Source: G965250275 sp965250275 (GTDB lineage: Bacteria > Pseudomonadota > Alphaproteobacteria > Rhodobacterales > Rhodobacteraceae). Taken from it: DNA of 64,000 bases. Shown here piece by piece: positions 25,234-33,903 of the stretch; position 1 is the stretch's first letter; each line of letters starts with the position of its first letter. The DNA is taken from the NCBI GenBank assembly GCA_965250275.1, contig OZ252297.1, forward strand, positions 2,418,001-2,482,000, given 5' to 3'. The translations under genes and the position numbers were made by a program. The notes below the pieces were generated by a model that saw only the letters and a list, made by a program, of their open reading frames with translations, had not been told where the DNA came from and did not search any database.

Positions 25234-25989
25234 CTAGGCCTCCAGAACAAACATCTGGTTGTGCAGGGCGGCTTTCAGCACGGCCTGTGCGGTGGTTTCG
25301 ACGGAGAGCGACTCGCGCGCAAGGCGTAGGTGTTTTTCAACCGTCGCCGCGGTCAGACCCATTAACAGTGCGATGTCCTGCGTGGTTTTCCCGTCGCCCA
25401 CCCATTCCAGCGCCTCGCGCTGGCGTTTGGTGAGCGAGCGATTTGGGGCCGTGTAGGGCAGGGTGAGGATTTTCAGGTGCGCGATATTGTTGGCGAGATG
25501 AATGTCGCGTCCGTGCTCCGCCCAGATTTCATCGACACGCTCTTGGGACAATCCTTCGCGGGCACAAAGCGAAATGGCGCCCTTCGAGCGCGCGGACACC
25601 GATTTGAAACTGATCGTGTACCCGGCAACAACACCCATTTTGGCGTTGTAATCATAGACCCGACGCTCCTGCGGGGTCAGGGTCTGGCCCAGCACCATCT
25701 GGCGCAAAAGCTGCCAGCTGCCGGCGCCCTCGTGTTCCAGCGCCCAGTGCAGCATGGGTGCGTGATAGTAGAGCCCACCATCGAGGAACGTCTCGACATA
25801 TTCCTTTGTATGGTTCGTCAGAATGATGAAGTCTTCGGGATCGCCCAGCGACGTTTCCGTCTTGTAGCGGGTGAACCCGTAGATCAGCCGGTCGAACCCA
25901 TACTCGTTCATTTTCTCTGTATGCGCGGACCAAAGCTCTTCAAGGCTTTGCGCGTTGGACAGAAAGTGCAGATACTCTTTCAACGTCAT
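25234..25989 (-). CDS. LuxR family regulator with autoinducer-binding-type domain (solo)
   Basis: 251 residues from the ATG overlapping the aroQ stop (ATGA). Residues 1-165 resemble the autoinducer-binding domain (FDRLIYGFTRY, YYHAPMLHWALEHEGAGSW) and the C-terminus is a GerE-type HTH (LTKRQREALEWVGDGKTTQD, then TAATVEKHLRLARESL). No acyl-homoserine lactone synthase lies in the window, so it is a LuxR solo here. The Asp-Pro pair that binds the AHL amide in classic receptors appears as Ala-Pro (HAPMLHW), so the ligand may not be an AHL. Co-transcribed with aroQ. Confidence 0.85.
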   Translation of the reverse strand: MTLKEYLHFLSNAQSLEELWSAHTEKMNEYGFDRLIYGFTRYKTETSLGDPEDFIILTNHTKEYVETFLDGGLYYHAPMLHWALEHEGAGSWQLLRQMVLGQTLTPQERRVYDYNAKMGVVAGYTISFKSVSARSKGAISLCAREGLSQERVDEIWAEHGRDIHLANNIAHLKILTLPYTAPNRSLTKRQREALEWVGDGKTTQDIALLMGLTAATVEKHLRLARESLSVETTAQAVLKAALHNQMFVLEA

Positions 25990-26435
25990 GACGGCTTGGT
26001 CCCACTGAGGTGTGATTTGAGCGCATCCATAGCGAGAGTGTAGCCCGGCGCGCCAAAACCGCAAATCTGCCCGACCGCCACCGGGGCAATGTAAGACTTG
26101 TGCCGGAACGGTTCGCGGGCATGGATGTTGGACAGATGCAATTCCACAACCGGGACTTGTGCAGAACTGATGGCATCCATCAATGCGATTGACGTGTGGG
26201 TGTAAGCCCCAGCGTTCAGCACGATGCCGTCCTGTGTTTCGCCGGCTTCGTGAATTGCATCGACCAAAGTGCCTTCGGAGTTGGATTGGGCGAAACTCAG
26301 GTCGCAGCCTATTTCGGCGGCATGCGCACGACACATCGCTTCGATATCTGACAGGGTCGTGGTGCCGTAGACCTCAGGCTGGCGCTTACCCAGAAGGTTC
26401 AGATTCGGACCGTTCAGAATCAGCAGTTTGAGCAT
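25986..26435 (-). CDS. aroQ: 3-dehydroquinate dehydratase, type II
   Basis: 149 residues from the ATG ending at 26435: LLILNGPNLNLLGKRQPEVY with the catalytic Tyr, NAGAYTHTSIALMDAI and VELHLSNIHAREPFRHKSYI with the catalytic His. Third step of the shikimate pathway. A longer frame upstream has no family support. Its stop overlaps the LuxR start by four bases, an uncommon coupling of aromatic biosynthesis with a LuxR-type regulator. Confidence 0.95.
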   Translation of the reverse strand: MLKLLILNGPNLNLLGKRQPEVYGTTTLSDIEAMCRAHAAEIGCDLSFAQSNSEGTLVDAIHEAGETQDGIVLNAGAYTHTSIALMDAISSAQVPVVELHLSNIHAREPFRHKSYIAPVAVGQICGFGAPGYTLAMDALKSHLSGTKPS

Positions 26436-26565
26436 CACAATCACCACGCGGTTTTCTCGGGTCTTAGACCTCCGCGGGCGAGTCTGTCCAGATCTGTGCC
26501 AAACCACCTGCTGACAACGTGCGATCGCAGGCGCAGGGGCCAGCAATCGTCACGAAATTGTCACA

Positions 26566-27042
26566 TCATTCCTCAGGGGCGAAGACTGCAATGCCCAGCC
26601 AGTCGGCCACAAGTGCAGGCGTCTCCTGTCCCTCGATCTCGATGGTCAGGGTGTTTTCCCGCAGCAGTTCGGTGGGTTTTCGTTGAACGACTGATTTCAA
26701 CACGAACCGTCCGCGCAGGCGTGATCCCGCGCGCACCGGCGACAAAAACCTCAGCTTGTTGAAGCCGTAGTTGATCCCCATCACCTGTCCGGGCATCGGG
26801 CCAAACACGTCATAGGCAAAGCGGCTCGCCAGTGACATGGTCAGAAAGCCATGCGCAATGGTCCCGCCAAAGGGCGTTTCCGCCGCGGCGCGGTCCGGAT
26901 CGATATGGATCCATTGATCGTCGTGGGTGACGTCGGCAAACTTGTCGATCATTTCCTGATCAACGGTGATCCAGTTCGAGAGCCCAACCTCCTTGCCGAT
27001 CTTGGCTTCGGTTGCGGCCAATGCCTCTGCAATTGCGGTCAT
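26566..27042 (-). CDS. MaoC family (R)-specific enoyl-CoA hydratase
   Basis: 158 residues. Hot-dog fold with the hydratase motif DQWIHIDPDRAAAETPFGGT (catalytic Asp and His) followed by IAHGFLTMSLASR. Hydrates 2-enoyl-CoA to (R)-3-hydroxyacyl-CoA. Last gene of a three-gene minus-strand unit with a reductase and an enoyl-CoA hydratase (12 and 19 base gaps), so part of fatty-acyl or branched-acyl degradation. Confidence 0.88.
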   Translation of the reverse strand: MTAIAEALAATEAKIGKEVGLSNWITVDQEMIDKFADVTHDDQWIHIDPDRAAAETPFGGTIAHGFLTMSLASRFAYDVFGPMPGQVMGINYGFNKLRFLSPVRAGSRLRGRFVLKSVVQRKPTELLRENTLTIEIEGQETPALVADWLGIAVFAPEE

Positions 27043-27054
27043 CTTGTCCTCCGC

Positions 27055-28056
27055 TTAGGGGTCGGCCCCGACACGGACCATGCGCTTACCCTTGTTTTCG
27101 CCGTTCAGAAGTCCAATGAGCGCTTGGGGCGCGTTTTCAAGACCGTCCACAACGTCCTCGAACACCTTGATCTGTCCGGTGCCAACCCAATGCTGCAAGG
27201 CACGCAGAGCTTTGGCGTCTTCGCGGGCGAAATCCATCACGATGAAGCCTTCCATCCGCAGGCGTTTGACAACAACCAGGCCAGGCAGGTTGCGCGGTCC
27301 GCTGGCGTTTTCGGTGTCATACTGGCTGATGGCCCCGCAACACACGACGCGGCCGCGTTCATTCATGACGAAGAGTGCGGCCTCGAGAACCGCGCCGCCC
27401 ACATTGTCGAAATAAACGTCGACACCGTCAGGGCACGCGCCGCGCAGCGCCTTGAACATGCCCGGGTCGCGATAGTCCACACAGGCATCAAATCCGAGCG
27501 TGTCCACGACCCACTCGCATTTCTCTGATCCGCCCGCGATGCCGACAACCCGGCACCCCAGAGCCTTGGCGATCTGTCCGACATACCCGCCGACAGATCC
27601 AGCAGCGGCCGAAACCAGAACCGTTTCGCCCGCCATGGGCTGCCCAACGCCAACCAACCCGTGATAGGCGGTTTTGCCTGCGATCCCGTAGACAGACATC
27701 AGGTTGGAGATCGGGCGGATGTCCGGCAGTTTTTGAACCAGGCGCGCCGGACGCACCACATGGTCGGCCCAGACGGATTCGCAGGCGACGATGTCCCCCT
27801 TTCCAAAGCGGGGGCTTTGGCTCTCCATCACTTCACAGACCGCGTAGGTGGGCATGGCATCCCCGGCCAGCACCGCGTCGCGATAGCTCTTGCCCTGCAT
27901 CCACGCACGGTTCGCGGCATCGATGGACATCAGAATGGTCCGCAGCAACACTTCGCCGTCGCCGGGATGCGGCAAGGTGGTTTCCTGCATCTGAAAGTGG
28001 CCCGGTGTCAGTTCTCCGCTGGGCAGTTCGGATACGATGATCTGTCGGTTTTGCAT
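27055..28056 (-). CDS. NADP-dependent medium-chain reductase (leukotriene B4 dehydrogenase-like)
   Basis: 333 residues from the ATG ending at 28056, with AAAGGAGA upstream. Zinc-free medium-chain dehydrogenase: NADP-binding VSAAAGSVGGYVGQIAKALG, GFDACVDYRD, YFDNVGGAVLEAAL, GRVVCCGAISQYD. This PTGR/YncB-like group reduces alpha,beta-unsaturated ketones or oxidises the reverse. Middle gene of the minus-strand unit; substrate probably an unsaturated acyl intermediate. Confidence 0.88.
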   Translation of the reverse strand: MQNRQIIVSELPSGELTPGHFQMQETTLPHPGDGEVLLRTILMSIDAANRAWMQGKSYRDAVLAGDAMPTYAVCEVMESQSPRFGKGDIVACESVWADHVVRPARLVQKLPDIRPISNLMSVYGIAGKTAYHGLVGVGQPMAGETVLVSAAAGSVGGYVGQIAKALGCRVVGIAGGSEKCEWVVDTLGFDACVDYRDPGMFKALRGACPDGVDVYFDNVGGAVLEAALFVMNERGRVVCCGAISQYDTENASGPRNLPGLVVVKRLRMEGFIVMDFAREDAKALRALQHWVGTGQIKVFEDVVDGLENAPQALIGLLNGENKGKRMVRVGADP

Positions 28057-28075
28057 GGGATCTCCTTTGGGGCGC

Positions 28076-28900
28076 TCAGCGCCCTTTGAATTCAGGGGGG
28101 CGTTTGGCAAAAAACGCCGCTGCGGCTTCTTTGTGATCTTCGGTGTGGAGGCAGCGCATCATGCGGTCAGCCTCTTGCGCGAGCGTTGTTTTCAGATCGG
28201 AGGTCGCAGCGCGATTGTGGTTCTCTTTCATGTACCGAAGGGCGATCGGTGGACCTTTGGCAATCTGTGCGGCGATCTCGGCAGTTTCGGTCTGAAGCGT
28301 GTCGTAGGGCACGACCCGATTGAACACACCCAGCGCCAAACCTTCCTCTGCTCCAATGCGGCGGCCCGTGAAATACACTTCTTTGGCGCGGCCGGGTCCG
28401 ATGAGCCGTGACAGCAGCCATGAGCCGCCAAAGTCGCCGGAAAGACCGATCTGGCCAAAGGCAGGCACCAACTGGGCGTTGTCTGCCGCAATCCGCATGT
28501 CGCAGGCGAGCGAGATCGACATTCCCGCTCCGGCCGCTGCACCGGGAAGGGCGGCAATCGTGGGCTTGGCAAACTCGTAGAGCCGCAGCGTCACGGTTTC
28601 CTGAGCATGCTGCAGCCCGCGGACCATATCCTCAAAACCGGGCTTTCGGCCGTCGCCGCCCAGATTGCTGCCCATGCCGCTGATGTCACCCCCGGCGCAG
28701 AACGCCTGGCCGGCACCGGTCAGCACTAGGACGCGAACCTCGGGGTCAGATTCGAGGCGCAGCAGCATTTCCCGAAGGGCCGGGGTCATTTCGTCCCCCA
28801 GCGCATTACGCTTGTCCGGGTTGTTTAACGTCAGGGTCGCGACTCCGTCCGCGACATTGCACAGCAGCGTCTGTGTTCCGGTATCAATCTGGGTTGTCAT
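28076..28900 (-). CDS. Enoyl-CoA hydratase/isomerase family protein
   Basis: 274 residues. Crotonase fold: LNNPDKRNALGDEM, oxyanion-hole AFCAGGDISGMG, second oxyanion segment AALPGAAAGAGMSISLACDM, and FGQIGLSGDFGGSWLLSRLI where an Asp replaces the usual catalytic Glu. C-terminal CLHTEDHKEAAAAFFAKRPP is the family ending. First gene of the minus-strand unit, divergent from a histidine phosphatase 48 bases away. Confidence 0.9.
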   Translation of the reverse strand: MTTQIDTGTQTLLCNVADGVATLTLNNPDKRNALGDEMTPALREMLLRLESDPEVRVLVLTGAGQAFCAGGDISGMGSNLGGDGRKPGFEDMVRGLQHAQETVTLRLYEFAKPTIAALPGAAAGAGMSISLACDMRIAADNAQLVPAFGQIGLSGDFGGSWLLSRLIGPGRAKEVYFTGRRIGAEEGLALGVFNRVVPYDTLQTETAEIAAQIAKGPPIALRYMKENHNRAATSDLKTTLAQEADRMMRCLHTEDHKEAAAAFFAKRPPEFKGR

Positions 28901-28947
28901 GTGCGGAGCCTTCCCGTTACCAGTGCGGCATCAATTCGGAGTGTTTG

Positions 28948-29604
28948 ATGACCCGCGAGTACCGCCAATCCGTCTATCGCCCGCCTGTCGGCGCCGCAGA
29001 TATCCTGCTCATCCGTCACGGCGAGACCGAGGCGGCGCGGCCCGGCGTGAGCTTTGCCATGAAACACGGGCATGGGGACCCGGCCTTGCGTCCCGAAGGG
29101 GAGGCGCAGGCCATCGCCATTGGCGAACGTCTGAAGCTCCATCCGATCGATGCGCTTTACGTCACCAGCCTGCGGCGCACCCATCAGACCGCGGCCCCGC
29201 TCGCGGCGCATTTGGGACTGACGCCGCGCGAAGAACATGATCTGCGCGAGGTGCATCTGGGCGACTGGGATGGCGGACTCTACCGGATCAAGGCCGCCGA
29301 AGGTGACCCTGCCTTTGCCCGTGCGAAGGCCAATCAGGAATGGGGTGAGATCCCGGGGGCGGAGACCACCGCGGCGCTGCAGGCCCGTGTGCATGCGGCG
29401 CTTTTGCGGATTGCCGCTGCGCATCCCGACGAGTTGCTCGCCGTTTTTGTCCACGGCGGAGTGATTGGGGCGGCCATGGCCGTGGCGACGGGTTCTCAGG
29501 CTTTTGCCTTTATGGGTGCGGCCAACGGCTCGATCAGCCGTATCGTGATCCATGGCAAGGAGATGACGGTTCGGGGTTTCAATGATGTGGCGCATCTGAC
29601 CTGA
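28948..29604 (+). CDS. Histidine phosphatase superfamily protein (first copy)
   Basis: 218 residues from ATG 28948 with GGAG upstream. Catalytic LLIRHGETEAAR near residue 22, DALYVTSLRRTHQTAAPLA, acid Glu in EEHDLREVHLGDWDGG, second His in VFVHGGVIGAAMAVATG. Dephosphorylates small molecules or proteins by a phospho-His intermediate; substrate unknown. Embedded in acyl-CoA genes, and a second copy lies 6 kb on, which is unusual and suggests a phosphorylated intermediate in the pathway. Confidence 0.85.
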   Translation: MTREYRQSVYRPPVGAADILLIRHGETEAARPGVSFAMKHGHGDPALRPEGEAQAIAIGERLKLHPIDALYVTSLRRTHQTAAPLAAHLGLTPREEHDLREVHLGDWDGGLYRIKAAEGDPAFARAKANQEWGEIPGAETTAALQARVHAALLRIAAAHPDELLAVFVHGGVIGAAMAVATGSQAFAFMGAANGSISRIVIHGKEMTVRGFNDVAHLT

Positions 29605-29606
29605 GA

Positions 29607-30602
29607 TCAGTCCATAGTCAGGACGACTTTGCCCATCACTTTGCGGTTCTGCATCATGTCCAGGGCCTTGTGGGCTTCGGCCAGCGGAAACCGGGCAGAG
29701 ATCCGGGGTTTGATCTTGCCCTCGGCATACATCTGAAACAGCTCGCGCATGTTCTGGGCGTGGCCTTTGGGATCACGGAACACCGACGCGCCCCAGAAGA
29801 CACCGACGATCTGACTGCCTTTAAGAAGCGTGAGGTTCAGCGGGATTTTTGGGATCCCCGCGGGAAAGCCGACAACCAGAAACCGACCGGTCCATGCCAA
29901 GGCACGAATGGCAGGTTCAGCATAGTCCCCGCCCACCGCGTCATAGACAACATCGACCCCTTCGCCACCAGACAGGCGCTTGATTTCGTTGGACAATGCT
30001 TTCTGAGCGTCGCGATCCAACTCGCGTGGATACACCAGCGTTTCGTCTGCACCGATCTCTTTGCAAAACGCCGCTTTGTCGTCGCTGGAAACCCCAGCGA
30101 TCACGCGCGCTCCTGTGGCTTTGCCCAATTCGATGGCCGCTGCACCGACACCGCCTGCAGCGCCCAGAATGAAAAGTGACTCGCCTGGCTGAATGTCGGC
30201 GCGGTCCTTCAGGGCATGATGCGACGTTCCATAGGTAAAGATGAAACAGGCGGCATCTTCGTAGGGCATGGCGTCAGGGATCTTGACCGCTGTTGCTGCT
30301 TTGATGGCGATCTGGGTGACAAACCCGCCGTGCCCGGTCAGGGCCAGAACCCGGTCGCCTTCTGCAAACCCTTTCACCCCTTCGCCAACGGCCACAACAT
30401 CACCCGCAATCTCACCGCCCGGTGCAAATGGACGGGGCGGCTTCATCTGGTAAAGGTCTCGAATCATCAGAGTGTCAGGGAAGTTCACGCCAGCAGCGCG
30501 CACGGCAATCACCAGTTCCCCCTTTTTGGGTTCCGGGTCCGGCAGATCGGTCAACTCCAACGTCTCCGGGCCGCCAACGACGGTGCTCAGCATGGCTTTC
30601 AT
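29607..30602 (-). CDS. NADPH:quinone oxidoreductase family protein
   Basis: 331 residues from the ATG ending at 30602, with GGGAG at a good distance. MDR fold: KAMLSTVVGGPETLELTDLP, AAGVNFPDTLMIRDLYQMKP, FILGAAGGVGAAAIELGKAT, DAVGGDYAEPAIRALAWTGR. Zinc-free; reduces quinones or enoyl-thioesters with NADPH. It converges on the histidine phosphatase and is divergent from the SDR operon; the shared promoter region carries the 15-bp dyad at 30701. Confidence 0.88.
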   Translation of the reverse strand: MKAMLSTVVGGPETLELTDLPDPEPKKGELVIAVRAAGVNFPDTLMIRDLYQMKPPRPFAPGGEIAGDVVAVGEGVKGFAEGDRVLALTGHGGFVTQIAIKAATAVKIPDAMPYEDAACFIFTYGTSHHALKDRADIQPGESLFILGAAGGVGAAAIELGKATGARVIAGVSSDDKAAFCKEIGADETLVYPRELDRDAQKALSNEIKRLSGGEGVDVVYDAVGGDYAEPAIRALAWTGRFLVVGFPAGIPKIPLNLTLLKGSQIVGVFWGASVFRDPKGHAQNMRELFQMYAEGKIKPRISARFPLAEAHKALDMMQNRKVMGKVVLTMD

Positions 30603-30700
30603 AGTCATTCTCCCTGATCGCGCGTCTTTCTCTGCCCCGGCGCGCGTGGTGCAACAAATCCAAAGCTGCGATGGCTTGTCAATCCAAATGTGAAATGCAA

Positions 30701-30715
30701 TTCTGCACCGCGGAA
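30701..30715. promoter_or_regulatory. Candidate IclR-type operator, site 1
   Basis: TTCTG-CACCG-CGGAA, an inverted repeat with five-base spacing, located between the divergent quinone oxidoreductase (start 30602) and SDR operon (start 30867). Two similar dyads occur at 37444 and 54512. The operon to its right encodes the IclR regulator, so autoregulation is plausible. Confidence 0.45.
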
Positions 30716-30866
30716 CGACAGGGATGATGATGTTGGGGAGGCATCGAGCAAACCCTCTCAGATCGGACGCTGAGCACATGCTAACATGTGTGTGTCGGGC
30801 CGCGCTGAGAACTTTACGTCACTTTCCCGAAAATCCCGTAAACACTTCTGATCCAAAGGACGAAGA

Positions 30867-31685
30867 ATGACCCCTGAGCAATTGTTTTCATTGAAGGATA
30901 AAGTCGCACTGGTGACCGGCGGTGCGTCTGGCATCGGGCGCATGGCCACCGAAGGGTTGATGCGTGCGGGGGCGCGGGTCCTGATTGCAAGCCGGAAGGG
31001 TGATGCCTGCGAAGCGGTTGCTGCGCAACTCAATGAAATCGACGCGCCGGGGTCGGTCGAAGGGTTCGCCGGAGATGTGGGCAGTGAGGAAGGCGTGGAC
31101 GCGCTGGTCGCTGCCGTGCGCGACCGGACCGACAGATTGGACATTCTGATGAACAACGCAGGCAAGACATGGGGCGCCCCTATGGGCCAGTTCCCATTTG
31201 CAGCTTGGGATGGCGTGATGTCGGTTAATGTCGCGGGGTTGTTTGACCTCACCCAGAAACTCTTGCCGATGCTCGCAGCCTCGGGAACGGTCGACGATCC
31301 GGCTCGTGTGGTGAATGTCGGTTCCGTCATGGGCGAGCGCCCTATGGGCGATGGCGCCTACAGCTACGCGGCCTCCAAGGCTGCGGTGCATCACCTGACG
31401 CAGATCATGGGCAAGGAACTGGCCGGTCACCACATCACCGTGAATGCACTGGCACCAGGGCCATTTGTGTCCCGTATGACGGCCTTTGCCACGGCGGACG
31501 AAGATATGCGCGAAAAAGTGGGCAACGACGTACCCCTTGGCCGCGTCGGTCGGGACGAAGACATCGCGGGATGCATGCTGTTTTTGTGCGGCCGCGCAGG
31601 CGCCTATGTCACGGGCGGCATCCTGCCGGTTTCGGGCGGCATCAACACGCTGACGGCGCCCAACATCTTTGAAAGTGCGATGTGA
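30867..31685 (+). CDS. SDR family oxidoreductase
   Basis: 272 residues. Rossmann motif VTGGASGIGRMA near residue 17, NNAG near 95, catalytic Tyr-Lys YSYAASKAAVHHL, C-terminal YVTGGILPVSGGINTL. Classical NAD(P)H-dependent SDR, probably a 3-hydroxyacyl-type dehydrogenase. First gene of a seven-gene plus-strand run ending with the IclR regulator at 37406. Confidence 0.9.
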   Translation: MTPEQLFSLKDKVALVTGGASGIGRMATEGLMRAGARVLIASRKGDACEAVAAQLNEIDAPGSVEGFAGDVGSEEGVDALVAAVRDRTDRLDILMNNAGKTWGAPMGQFPFAAWDGVMSVNVAGLFDLTQKLLPMLAASGTVDDPARVVNVGSVMGERPMGDGAYSYAASKAAVHHLTQIMGKELAGHHITVNALAPGPFVSRMTAFATADEDMREKVGNDVPLGRVGRDEDIAGCMLFLCGRAGAYVTGGILPVSGGINTLTAPNIFESAM

Positions 31686-31704
31686 GCGGGCGGAGGGCGT
31701 TCAG

Positions 31705-32634
31705 ATGAGTATTCGGTTTGAATCCCGCGTGGCCATCGTCACTGGGGCCGGGACAGGGCTGGGACGATCCCATGCATTGGGATTGGCTGCGCGCGGCGCG
31801 AAAGTTGTGGTCAACGATCTGGGCGCCAGCACCGACGGGCAGGGCGCGTCTTCGGAGGCGGCTCTGGCCGTTGTCGAGGAAATCCGCGCAGCTGGCGGCG
31901 AGGCGATGGTCCATGGCACGGATGTCGCGGATGCCGATGGCGTCGCTGATATGGTTGCCAAAACCATGGACGCCTGGGGCCGGATCGACATTCTGGTCAA
32001 CAACGCCGGGATCCTGCGCGACAAGACCTTTTCGAAAATGTCGCTCGACGATTTTCGCAAGGTGGTCGATGTGCACCTGATGGGTACGGTCACCTGCACC
32101 CACGCAGTCTGGCCGCATATGCGGGCGGCCGGGTATGGGCGCATTGTTCTCACCGCGTCGAGCTCCGGTCTGTTCGGCAACTTTGGGCAATCCAACTACG
32201 GTGCCGCCAAGGCGGCGATGATGGGTTTGATGAATGTGCTGCACCAGGAAGGTGCGCGCGACAACATCCGGGTCAACACGCTCTCGCCGACAGCAGCAAC
32301 GCGCATGACCGAAGCCCTGATGCCCGAAGATGCGCTTGAACTGCTGCGCCCGGAATCGATCACGCCGGGACTGCTCTATCTGGTCAGCGAAGACGCCCCG
32401 TCGCGCGTCATCATGGGCGCGGGTGCGGGCGCCTTCGCGCAAATCAGGGTCTATGAGACACTGGGCGCAACGCTGATCGGTGACGATCTGTCACCGGAAG
32501 GAGTGGCTGCCGCGTGGGACCAGATTACCGATCCGAACGGTCAGCAAGAGCTGACCGATGCTTTCTCGCAAACAAAAAAATATGCCCAGAATGCCGCAAA
32601 AGCCAAAGGCATGAAACTCGACTGGGGCAGCTAA
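31705..32634 (+). CDS. SDR family oxidoreductase, multifunctional-enzyme-type 3-hydroxyacyl-CoA dehydrogenase
   Basis: 309 residues from ATG 31705 (GGAGG upstream). VAIVTGAGTGLGRSHALGLA and KVVVNDLGAS resemble the (3R)-hydroxyacyl-CoA dehydrogenase unit of peroxisomal multifunctional enzyme type 2; NYGAAKAAMMGLMN is the active-site segment. An extra 60-residue tail (AWDQITDPNGQQELTDAF) follows the fold, as in that group. Pairs logically with the MaoC hydratase, which makes (R)-3-hydroxyacyl-CoA. Confidence 0.9.
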   Translation: MSIRFESRVAIVTGAGTGLGRSHALGLAARGAKVVVNDLGASTDGQGASSEAALAVVEEIRAAGGEAMVHGTDVADADGVADMVAKTMDAWGRIDILVNNAGILRDKTFSKMSLDDFRKVVDVHLMGTVTCTHAVWPHMRAAGYGRIVLTASSSGLFGNFGQSNYGAAKAAMMGLMNVLHQEGARDNIRVNTLSPTAATRMTEALMPEDALELLRPESITPGLLYLVSEDAPSRVIMGAGAGAFAQIRVYETLGATLIGDDLSPEGVAAAWDQITDPNGQQELTDAFSQTKKYAQNAAKAKGMKLDWGS

Positions 32635-32706
32635 CGCCCACTTATCCTTCATACTTCCACCGAAGCTTCTGTTTCGGACGCCATAAACCCACGAAAGGTT
32701 ATCCAA

Positions 32707-33903
32707 ATGCGCGACGCCGTCATCGTTTCCACCGCCAGAACCCCGATCGGCAAGGCCTATCGCGGGGCCTTCAATGCCACCACGCCACAGGCCATGTCGG
32801 CCCATGCGATCAGTCATGCGGTCGAACGGGCCGGGATCGAGGGTTCCGAAGTCTCTGACGTTGTCTGGGGCGCGGCACTCCAGCAGGGGCTTTCGGGCGG
32901 CAACATTGCGCGTCAGGCAGCTGTGCGTGCAGGCTTGCCGGTCACGGTGGCGGGCATGTCGCTGGATCGTCAATGCGCGAGCGGCATGATGGCGATAGCG
33001 ACGGCGGCCAAACAAGTTGTGCAGGACGGAATGGACATCGTTGTTGGCGGCGGCACTGACAGCATCTCGATGGTACAAACGCCTGAGATGCGTGTGGGGG
33101 CCGACCCGTGGCTCAAGGCCAGCAAGCCTGAAATCTATATGACGATGTTGGAGACCGCTGAAACCGTTGCCGAGCGTTATGGCATCACCCGAGAGGCGCA
33201 AGACGCCTATGCGGCCCAGTCTCAGGCCCGCACGCACGAAGCCCAGCAGGCCGGGCGTTTTGATGCAGAGATTGTGCCGATGACCACGGTGATGAAGATG
33301 CAGAACCGGGACACCGGGGAAATCACCGAGCACGAAGTGACCCTGGACAAGGACGAAGGCAACCGCCCGTCGACCACCGCAGAAAGCCTCGCCGGGCTGC
33401 AGCCTGTGTTCAAGGACGGCATCCACGTGAAGGAAGGCAAACACATCACTGCCGGCAATGCGTCGCAACTGTCAGACGGGGCCTCCGGCGCGGTTCTGAT
33501 GGAGGCCAAACTCGCAGAGAAAAAGGGCCTGCAGCCCCTTGGCCGGTATGTCGGCGTCATGGCGGCGGGCTGCGAGCCGGACGAAATGGGGATCGGCCCG
33601 GTGTTTGCCGTGCCGAAGTTGCTGGAAGCCCATGGTTTGAAGATGGACGATATCGGCCTGTGGGAGTTGAACGAAGCCTTTGCCTGCCAGGTGCTCTATT
33701 CGCGTGACACGCTGGGCATCCCGGACGACATCCTCAATGTCGACGGCGGGGCGATTTCGATTGGCCATCCCTACGGCATGTCCGGCGCCCGCATGGTTGG
33801 GCACGCCTTGATCGAAGGCAAACGCCGGGGCGTGAAGTATGTCGTCTGCACCATGTGTGTTGGCGGTGGCATGGGGGCTGCCGGACTGTTCGAGGTGCTG
33901 TGA
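32707..33903 (+). CDS. Acetyl-CoA C-acyltransferase (thiolase)
   Basis: 398 residues. Nucleophile Cys90 in LDRQCASGMMAIATA, NEAFACQVL with the His/Asn site, GGAISIGHPYGMSGARMVGH and CTMCVGGGMGAAGLFEVL with the second Cys. Cleaves 3-ketoacyl-CoA to acetyl-CoA and a shortened acyl-CoA. Its stop overlaps the next gene by one base. Confidence 0.94.
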   Translation: MRDAVIVSTARTPIGKAYRGAFNATTPQAMSAHAISHAVERAGIEGSEVSDVVWGAALQQGLSGGNIARQAAVRAGLPVTVAGMSLDRQCASGMMAIATAAKQVVQDGMDIVVGGGTDSISMVQTPEMRVGADPWLKASKPEIYMTMLETAETVAERYGITREAQDAYAAQSQARTHEAQQAGRFDAEIVPMTTVMKMQNRDTGEITEHEVTLDKDEGNRPSTTAESLAGLQPVFKDGIHVKEGKHITAGNASQLSDGASGAVLMEAKLAEKKGLQPLGRYVGVMAAGCEPDEMGIGPVFAVPKLLEAHGLKMDDIGLWELNEAFACQVLYSRDTLGIPDDILNVDGGAISIGHPYGMSGARMVGHALIEGKRRGVKYVVCTMCVGGGMGAAGLFEVL

